From positions 1 through 10,802 of the forward strand of contig JAUYJH010000171.1 in the NCBI GenBank assembly GCA_030688705.1: 10,802 nt of DNA, read 5' to 3'. A program made the position numbers and the translations under genes. Positions 6,055-10,802 of the stretch are shown here, one piece after another. This DNA is from Deltaproteobacteria bacterium (GTDB lineage Bacteria > UBA10199 > SPLOWO2-01-44-7). Positions within the stretch are counted from its first letter, which is position 1. The number at the start of each line of letters is the position of its first letter. The notes under the pieces are model-generated. The model was not told the origin of the DNA, made no database searches, and saw nothing but the letters and a program-made list of their open reading frames with translations.

Positions 6055-9000
6055 ATGAATAAAGGCATGTCGGATGCTTTGCCACTCCCCTTCTGGATCG
6101 ATCAAAAATACCAGGCCGTCCGTCTTTTGGGCAAGGGGGGCGGCGGACAGGCCTTCCTCGCCAAAAAAGGAAATCAAACCGTGGCGGTCAAGCTGTTGCA
6201 TCCGGGCTTTGGCAAAGACCCCGAACGGATCATCCAAAAATTCAAAAAAGAATTTTTGACGTTAAAAAAACTGTCCCATCCGCATATCGGCCGGCTTCAC
6301 GATTTTGGGTACGATCCGCAGATTCGGCAATATTATTTTGCGGGGGAATTTATCGAAGGCGAAGATATCCGCAAAGCCTGCGCCAAACTCCCGTTCGAAA
6401 AAATCGAGGCGCTTTTTGTGCAGGCCCTGCAGGCCCTCCACTATCTGCACACTTATTCCCGTTCCGGGCTTCGTCATAATGACATCAAGGCGGCCAACAT
6501 TTTGGTGACTCAAAATAAAAACGGGCCGCATCTTAAATTGATCGATTTTGGGCTGGCCAATCTGGCGCCCATTGATGTCCGCGGCGGAACGGCTTCTTAC
6601 ATGGCGCCCGAACAGATCGCCCTTACCTTTCCCGAAATGGCCGGTTCGCAAAAATTCCCGAGGCCCGACCCGCGCGCCGATCTCTATTCTCTGGGGGTTT
6701 TGTGGTACCTCTGCATTACCGGCGTCAACCCGTTTATGGTGGAGCGCGATTCCGATGCCACGCTTAAAAAACATTTCGGCCCGCTCCCCCCTCCCCCTTC
6801 AACGCGCCGAAAAGAAATTCCGGAATGGCTTGACAAAATTATTTTGCGCCTGCTTCACAAGGATCCCAATGACCGTTACAGTTCCGCCGCGGAAGTTATC
6901 CGGGATCTGGCCTTCTTGAGCGGCAAGCCCTACGCGGTAATCCCCGAAAATCAGCGCGAATACTACCTTCCTGAAGGAGAGCTGATCGGCCACCGTGAAG
7001 CGTGGCGGGCCCTAAAAGAAAAATGGAACGCGATGCTTAAAGAACCGCGTCCCGCGCCGCAAGTGATCTGGGTTTTGGGGGAGCGCGGGCTCGGCAAAAC
7101 AAAATTGCTGGAACATTTTAAAAACCGGGTTCAATCCGAAGAGGGAAAATTTTTGTTTTTGCGGCAACCCGCTCCCGCATCGGCGGAGGAATGGTTTTCT
7201 GAAATCGATCGTCTGTTTAAAAATCCGGCGCAACCCGCCGTTATCGCGGTCGATGATTTTGGCGAGGGACATCCGGCCCAAAAATACCTGATCGATATCT
7301 GGCAAAAATTAAATCATTTGGAGAAGTGGCGTTTTTCAGAACCGCCCCGCTGGCTTTTTGTCTTTACGGCCGACAAAGCGGCGGAAACCACCGGCGACTT
7401 TGGAAGCGAGTCGACCGTGCTTTCCCTCCATCCCCTGACGGAAGAAGAACTCAAAGACTGGGTCCGAAAAATTTCGCCTCATAAAGGATCGGAGATTCCC
7501 GAATCGTTCATCCGCCAGCTTAACAACCATACCGCCGGCAACCCGATGCGGGTCACTTCCGTTCTGGCGGCGCTCGCGGCCCGCGGACTTCTTTGGGACG
7601 ATGACGGAGCATGGCACCCCGTTTTATTCCGGCAGGTCGGCATCGATTTCAAAAAACTTCCCACGCCCAAAGACATGCAGACCTCTCTGAAAAAAGAATG
7701 GACGGGAATGAAAAGGGATCAGAAAAAAAGGCTCTCCCGATTGGCCTGTTTTGAAGGGGGCTTTGAAAATTCATTTTTTCAAAGAATGATTTATGAACAG
7801 ATGGCTTCAAAAGAGCGCCGCCGGCACCATGATGCCATCGCTCAAGAGCTCAAACGGCAAAAAGCGCCGGCGCATAAAACAGCCTGGCATTTGGCGCGCG
7901 GCTCCAAAAAACGGGAACGGATTGCGGGTCTGAAAACTTTGGTCGATTTTTACGAACAAAGGGGAAATGTCGAAGAGGCGGTGAATGCTTGTCAGGCATG
8001 GGCCGAAGAATTTTCCAAAAAAGATTTCAAACAAAAGCTCCCGGCTGTTTTGCGGGCGGGGGGCATTTTGAACCGCCAAAGGCTCTCCGACGCGGCCCTG
8101 GCCCTGTGCGAAATGTGGCTTAAAAATTTGGGGAAAAAGAAAAATGGCTGGCGTACTCCCCTTCTGCGTGAAAAAGGAATCGCCCTTTTGAACGCCCAAA
8201 AGTGGGATGAGGCCAGGGAATGTCTGGAAGAGGCGTTGAACAAGCGAAAGCCCAATCTTTTTTTGCAAAATTGCATCGCCGCCACCTGGCTGGGGGCCAG
8301 AAAACTGAACAAGGCGATCGCCATTTACTCCAAAACAAGAGAGGCCGCGAAAAAATTAAACCCTTCCGAACAGCTTGAAATCCGGAACAATGATTTGGGG
8401 CACGCTTTTCTTTTGGCGCAACAACCGGACAAAGCGCTTCCCTGTTTTGAAGAAGATTTGAAATTGTTTGAAAAGGCCAGGGACAAAACGCACCGGCTTC
8501 GCGCCCATTTTTTAATCGGCAATCTTTTCCGGCGTCAGCTTCGCGATTTTAATGCCGCCGTCAAACACTATCAGGCCGCGGCGGAACTGGCCAAAGACAC
8601 CAAAGACAACGACTGGCTGATGCGCATTTATAACGGACTGGCCGGAACCTACCTGGACAGGGCCCACGCGGATACGGGGGCAAAAGCCCAAAACCACTGC
8701 GCGCAGGCCTTGAGTTTTTTTGAAGAAAGTCTGGCGCTCTGCCAATACATGAAGCGCCAAAGTCATCTGCTCGATTTTGAAACAGCGGCGATTTTGCTGA
8801 ATATCGGCACGGTCCACCGCGAAATGGGGAATTTTGCGAGGGGGCGCGACACGTTTCAAACCATTCTTAAAGTTTTTGAATCCAAACCGGCCAAATCGCC
8901 GCAGGAATTCGGGCGGCTCTGCGAAACTTACATTGCTCTGGCCGATTGCCTTTCCGCCGAACAAAAATTTGCAGAGATGGAAGAACCGTTGCGGCGGGCC

Positions 9001-9222
9001 TGGAAAATCGCCAAAGAATCCCGTGAACTTTTGGAACACCGTCTTGTGATACAACTTTTGTGGGCCGAAGTCGCCAGGGCGAAAAAAGACACCGGCGAAC
9101 TGCGGGAGCATCTCGATCAAATCGAGCATCTGCGGGCCAAATATAAAATCAACCCCACCCCCATGGCAGAAAAGCGGATTACATATCTTAAAAAAAGCTC
9201 TTGCCAAAAACCCTCTCTATAG
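6055..9222 (+). CDS. Large Ser/Thr protein kinase with P-loop ATPase and TPR regions
   Basis: This 1055-residue cytoplasmic protein has three parts. A Hanks-type kinase domain (about 18-290) has the glycine loop GKGGGGQAF (26-34), VAVK (K46), the catalytic loop HNDIKAAN (141-148), DFG (164-166) and APE (184-186). The Arg of HRD is replaced by Asn. A P-loop ATPase region (about 305-600) has Walker A GERGLGKT (342-349) and a Walker B-like VIAVDDF (396-402), giving a PknK-like or STAND-like order. A long helical region (about 620-1035) contains TPR-like repeats, for example near 710-730, 780-805, 815-845 and 910-940. There is no transmembrane helix and no recognisable HTH, GAF or sigma-54 output domain at the C-terminus. 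ATG 6055 follows an in-frame TAA at 6019 and has no Shine-Dalgarno sequence; ATG 6067 is an alternative. The target is unknown. Confidence 0.93.
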   Translation: MNKGMSDALPLPFWIDQKYQAVRLLGKGGGGQAFLAKKGNQTVAVKLLHPGFGKDPERIIQKFKKEFLTLKKLSHPHIGRLHDFGYDPQIRQYYFAGEFIEGEDIRKACAKLPFEKIEALFVQALQALHYLHTYSRSGLRHNDIKAANILVTQNKNGPHLKLIDFGLANLAPIDVRGGTASYMAPEQIALTFPEMAGSQKFPRPDPRADLYSLGVLWYLCITGVNPFMVERDSDATLKKHFGPLPPPPSTRRKEIPEWLDKIILRLLHKDPNDRYSSAAEVIRDLAFLSGKPYAVIPENQREYYLPEGELIGHREAWRALKEKWNAMLKEPRPAPQVIWVLGERGLGKTKLLEHFKNRVQSEEGKFLFLRQPAPASAEEWFSEIDRLFKNPAQPAVIAVDDFGEGHPAQKYLIDIWQKLNHLEKWRFSEPPRWLFVFTADKAAETTGDFGSESTVLSLHPLTEEELKDWVRKISPHKGSEIPESFIRQLNNHTAGNPMRVTSVLAALAARGLLWDDDGAWHPVLFRQVGIDFKKLPTPKDMQTSLKKEWTGMKRDQKKRLSRLACFEGGFENSFFQRMIYEQMASKERRRHHDAIAQELKRQKAPAHKTAWHLARGSKKRERIAGLKTLVDFYEQRGNVEEAVNACQAWAEEFSKKDFKQKLPAVLRAGGILNRQRLSDAALALCEMWLKNLGKKKNGWRTPLLREKGIALLNAQKWDEARECLEEALNKRKPNLFLQNCIAATWLGARKLNKAIAIYSKTREAAKKLNPSEQLEIRNNDLGHAFLLAQQPDKALPCFEEDLKLFEKARDKTHRLRAHFLIGNLFRRQLRDFNAAVKHYQAAAELAKDTKDNDWLMRIYNGLAGTYLDRAHADTGAKAQNHCAQALSFFEESLALCQYMKRQSHLLDFETAAILLNIGTVHREMGNFARGRDTFQTILKVFESKPAKSPQEFGRLCETYIALADCLSAEQKFAEMEEPLRRAWKIAKESRELLEHRLVIQLLWAEVARAKKDTGELREHLDQIEHLRAKYKINPTPMAEKRITYLKKSSCQKPSL

Positions 9223-9235
9223 TACTATGGTACTG
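9201..9235 (+). promoter_or_regulatory. Promoter and overlapping operator boxes of the RHH-MNT/HEPN module
   Basis: TTGCCA (9201-9206) and TACTAT (9223-9228) are 16 nt apart and place the start of transcription near 9235, which is the GTG start codon. Two adjacent 8-bp boxes, TAGTACTA (9220-9227, a perfect palindrome) and TGGTACTG (9228-9235), share a GTAC core. Together they make a 14-nt near-palindrome, AGTACTATGGTACT. Tandem 8-bp palindromic boxes are typical operators of ribbon-helix-helix proteins such as MetJ. The first gene of the module encodes an RHH domain, so autorepression by covering the -10 is likely. The -35 box lies inside the 3' end of the kinase gene. Confidence 0.5.
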
Positions 9236-9810
9236 TGTCTAAGTTTTCAGGAAAATTTGTGATCCGCATGGATGCCGCCTTGCACCGCCAGCTGGCCGCG
9301 CGCGCCCAGGGGCAGAACCTCTCTCTAAACCGGCTTTGCCTTCAACTATTGAAAAATGGCATGGAAAAGGGGGGTGCGGAAGAGCCGTGGCGCGCAGTTG
9401 CTTTGCCCCTTGTCAAACCTTTGAAAAAACATTTCGGCCAAAATCTGCTGGGTGTTGCCGTGTTCGGTTCCCAAGTGCAAAAAACAGCGACATCCCAATC
9501 CGACCTCGATCTACTGGTGGTGTTGGATGACGGGGTTCCAATCAAACGGGAACTCTATTCGTGGTGGGATGCCCATGTGAAATGGACGGGGCCTATTCAG
9601 ACGGTTAACCCCCACTTTGTCCATCTCCCCGGCGATCCCTCCAAGGCAGGCGGCTTTTGGCTGGAGGTAGCCCTGCACCGCGAAATTTTATTTGAGAAAG
9701 GCCAAAAGTTGTCGGCCGCATTGTCAGAAATGCTGAAACCTATTCAGGAAGGCAAAGTGGTTCGGCTGTTTTCTAATGGACATCCCTATTGGGTCAAGGA
9801 GGCATCATGA
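9235..9810 (+). CDS. HicB-like RHH domain fused to minimal nucleotidyltransferase (MNT), likely antitoxin
   Basis: This 191-residue protein has two recognisable parts. Residues 6-42 form a ribbon-helix-helix unit: strand KFVIRM, helix DAALHRQLAARAQ, turn GQNLSL, helix NRLCLQLLKNG. It looks like the HicB C-terminal domain. Residues about 55-160 form a polymerase-beta-type nucleotidyltransferase with GS (78-79) and DLD (D90, D92), a GSx10DxD motif. The usual third acidic residue on the later strand is not evident; that strand reads QTVNPHFVHL. MNT proteins paired with HEPN partners act as antitoxins, in the best-known case by adenylylating the HEPN toxin. The RHH part probably makes it an autorepressor. 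The GTG start at 9235 has no Shine-Dalgarno sequence and coincides with the predicted transcript start. The gene overlaps the HEPN gene by 4 nt (ATGA). Confidence 0.85.
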   Translation: MSKFSGKFVIRMDAALHRQLAARAQGQNLSLNRLCLQLLKNGMEKGGAEEPWRAVALPLVKPLKKHFGQNLLGVAVFGSQVQKTATSQSDLDLLVVLDDGVPIKRELYSWWDAHVKWTGPIQTVNPHFVHLPGDPSKAGGFWLEVALHREILFEKGQKLSAALSEMLKPIQEGKVVRLFSNGHPYWVKEAS

Positions 9811-10211
9811 AAAACCGGGGTCTGGCAGAGGATTACATTCTGCGGGCGGGCCACAGGATGGCCGCAGTGGAACTGTTGATGCAGAGGCAAAGTTTCGCCG
9901 ATGTGGTGCGCGAGGCGCAGGAAATTGTCGAATTGTGCCTAAAGGCCCTGCTGCGCAAAGTGGGGATTGAAGTACCGCGCATCCATGATGTGAGCGACAT
10001 CCTAAAGGAAGAGGTGCTCAAATTGCCGAAGGAGATGCAACCCATGGTGGATCAGATGGCCGCCATTTCAAAAACGATGCGGCGCGACAGGGAACTTTCT
10101 TTTTACGGCACGGAAGACCTGACACCAAGCGAATTCTACGAAGAGGCCGATGCGCGCAAAGCCCTCGACGGGGCCCATCAAATCTACACCTTTTGCAAAT
10201 CAGCGTTTTGA
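9807..10211 (+). CDS. HEPN-domain protein, likely toxin partner of the RHH-MNT protein
   Basis: A 134-residue all-helical protein of the HEPN family. Family hallmarks are the helix REAQEIVELCLKALL (35-49), the turn GIEVPRIHDVSDIL (53-66) with the conserved His-Asp, and the C-terminal helix YEEADARKALDGAHQIYTF (111-129). The start at 9807 is preferred over 9789, because AAGGAGG at 9796-9802 lies 4 nt before it and it makes an ATGA overlap with the MNT stop. This is the only strong Shine-Dalgarno sequence in the module. The pairing with an MNT gene suggests an HEPN/MNT toxin-antitoxin. The ribonuclease motif Rx4-6H is not in the usual form; R117-x6-H124 in the last helix is the only fitting spacing. 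The toxin role is therefore inferred from context, and a non-catalytic HEPN protein is possible. Confidence 0.86.
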   Translation: MKNRGLAEDYILRAGHRMAAVELLMQRQSFADVVREAQEIVELCLKALLRKVGIEVPRIHDVSDILKEEVLKLPKEMQPMVDQMAAISKTMRRDRELSFYGTEDLTPSEFYEEADARKALDGAHQIYTFCKSAF

Positions 10212-10220
10212 AAAATGACC

Positions 10221-10336
10221 TAACAGTCTGTTGACAAACGTCATTCCGGCGGAAGCCGGAATCCAGAAGTATTTGAAATTACTGGATCCCGACTTTCGTC
10301 GGGATGACGAAAAGGGACTTTGTCAACAGACTGCTA
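10221..10336. repeat. 116-bp nested inverted-repeat element (MITE/REP-like)
   Basis: Terminal arms TAACAGTCTGTTGACAAA (10221-10238) and TTTGTCAACAGACTGCTA (10319-10336) pair over 18 bp with one mismatch. Inside lie further inverted pairs: CGTCAT/ATGACG (10239-10244 and 10304-10309), ATCCAG/CTGGAT (10261-10266 and 10282-10287), and two small hairpins, TTCCGGC-GGAA-GCCGGAA (10244-10261) and ATCCCGAC-TTTC-GTCGGGAT (10286-10305). The inner part resembles the GTCATTCC...GGAATCCAG family of dispersed repeats seen in many proteobacteria. No obvious target-site duplication is visible and there is no ORF in it. It fills nearly all of the space between the HEPN gene and the converging receiver gene and could end transcription from both sides. 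Confidence 0.82.
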
Positions 10337-10341
10337 AGCAT

Positions 10342-10802
10342 TCACGACAAAAAGGGCTTGAAGGAGATCGGCACTTTCATCCCAATCACAAAATCGGCTT
10401 GGGCAAATTGAGGGTCGGCGCGGAGTTGGTCTTCGTTTTCACCGGAGGCCAAAACGATTTTCGATACCCCCTTGGCTTTCAGAAAATCGATTACCATGGA
10501 GCCGTCAAAGGCAGAGTTTTCGATATTTTTATCGACAAAGGCGATATCGATTTTTTTGAGGTCGATATTCGCCGCCTGCAAAGATTCCAGACTGGCAAAG
10601 GCATGCAGATTTTCAATGTGGAGTTTCTTGCGCATCATCTCCCAGCTTAGGCGGATGACTTGGTCGTCATCGATGACGAGGATGGTGTAACCGTTATTGT
10701 CATTGCGAGTCTCATTTTTGTCATTGCGAGTCTCATTTTTGTCATTCTGAGCCGCAGGCGAAGAATCCCGACGCAACCGGGATCCTTCGGCTAACGCCTC
10801 AG
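10342..10802 (-). CDS. Response-regulator receiver domain protein, N-terminal side open at window edge
   Basis: A CheY-like receiver domain occupies the last 115 codons. YTILVIDDDQV gives the acidic pocket, FVDKNI holds the phosphoacceptor Asp (D82 if numbered from TTG 10776), VLASGE supplies the Ser/Thr position, and K134 is a candidate for the conserved Lys. The Lys-Pro pair is not in the standard form. No output domain follows: the protein ends SFKPFLS, 5 nt from the repeat element. Upstream of the receiver the frame is translated from repeats (two NDKNETR copies and part of a palindromic element). The only start codon in the window is TTG at 10776, which sits in the loop of that element, and the frame has no stop before the edge. 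This may be the C-terminal receiver of a larger protein such as a hybrid kinase, or a stand-alone receiver with a repeat-derived N-terminus. Confidence 0.78.
   Translation of the reverse strand, partial: EALAEGSRLRRDSSPAAQNDKNETRNDKNETRNDNNGYTILVIDDDQVIRLSWEMMRKKLHIENLHAFASLESLQAANIDLKKIDIAFVDKNIENSAFDGSMVIDFLKAKGVSKIVLASGENEDQLRADPQFAQADFVIGMKVPISFKPFLS
10699..10740. repeat. Two tandem 21-bp repeats encoding NDKNETR
   Basis: GTCATTGCGAGTCTCATTTTT occurs at 10699-10719 and again, identical, at 10720-10740; a third GTCATT begins the next element at 10741. Because 21 is a multiple of three, the minus-strand receiver frame continues through, giving NDKNETR twice. The GTCATTGCGAG start resembles ends of common dispersed palindromic repeats. 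Confidence 0.85.
10741..10802. repeat. Dispersed palindromic element, cut by the window edge
   Basis: After GTCATT the left arm 10747-10770 (beginning CTGAGCCGCAGG, ending GAATCCCG) pairs imperfectly with the right arm 10778-10802 (beginning CGGGATCCTTCGG, ending CCTCAG) around a 7-nt spacer. Related GTCATTCTGAG...CTCAGGATGAC hairpin repeats are widespread in bacteria. The matching outer end would lie just beyond 10802. The receiver frame reads through the whole visible part. Confidence 0.75.

Noticed and set aside
8512..9207. 231-codon minus-strand frame within the kinase gene
   Set aside because: It is antisense to the TPR region of a recognised protein; its Phe/Gly-rich composition is an antisense artefact.
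9789..9806. ATG 9789 as the HEPN start
   Set aside because: AAGGAGG at 9796-9802 would lie inside the coding sequence and serves ATG 9807, which also gives the ATGA overlap.
10699..10802. CRISPR array reading of the right-end repeats
   Set aside because: The 21-bp repeats are contiguous with no spacers, and the rest is a single imperfect palindrome.

Overview
The window looks like chromosome from a Gram-negative bacterium of moderate GC content, probably a deltaproteobacterium-like lineage. This is inferred from gene content only: a bacterial-type prolyl-tRNA synthetase with an editing domain, an archaeal/CdaZ-like diadenylate cyclase, a very large Hanks-type kinase with ATPase and TPR regions, a sigma-54-type promoter, and many short dispersed palindromic repeats. 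No marker gene fixes the taxonomy.

Layout. Positions 1-720 (minus) hold the N-terminal 240 codons of an unrecognised protein that runs off the left edge. An intrinsic terminator follows (777-818, minus). It ends a small acidic, helical protein gene (861-1211, minus) that has a strong Shine-Dalgarno sequence, a good -24/-12 sigma-54 promoter and an upstream inverted repeat. Next is proS (1391-3112, minus), which carries repeat-derived sequence at two places. A diadenylate cyclase (3135-4061, plus) diverges from proS and is followed 6 nt later by a 73-codon ORF (4068-4289, plus). A two-gene minus-strand unit converges on it: a CDP-alcohol phosphatidyltransferase (5364-5927) whose end overlaps a calcineurin-type metallophosphoesterase (4292-5371) by 8 nt.

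A 127-bp divergent region with a 12-bp tandem repeat separates that unit from a 1055-residue protein kinase-ATPase-TPR gene (6055-9222, plus). Just after it lies a compact two-gene module: a ribbon-helix-helix (HicB-like) domain fused to a minimal nucleotidyltransferase (9235-9810), overlapping by 4 nt a HEPN-domain gene (9807-10211). This looks like an HEPN/MNT toxin-antitoxin system carrying its own DNA-binding autoregulator. Two 8-bp GTAC-centred boxes overlap its likely -10 element and abut its GTG start.

The right end holds a 116-bp nested inverted-repeat (MITE/REP-like) element, then a response-regulator receiver domain on the minus strand. The N-terminal side of that receiver is translated from dispersed repeats, and its frame is still open at the window edge.

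Themes: (i) nucleotide-based signalling and regulation (c-di-AMP synthesis, Ser/Thr kinase, receiver domain, sigma-54 control); (ii) an accessory RHH-MNT/HEPN module; (iii) short repeats that have entered or extended coding sequences (proS twice, the receiver gene once). The most novel-looking items are the RHH-MNT fusion with its operator/leaderless-start architecture, the sigma-54-controlled unknown small gene, and the large kinase with no recognisable output domain.
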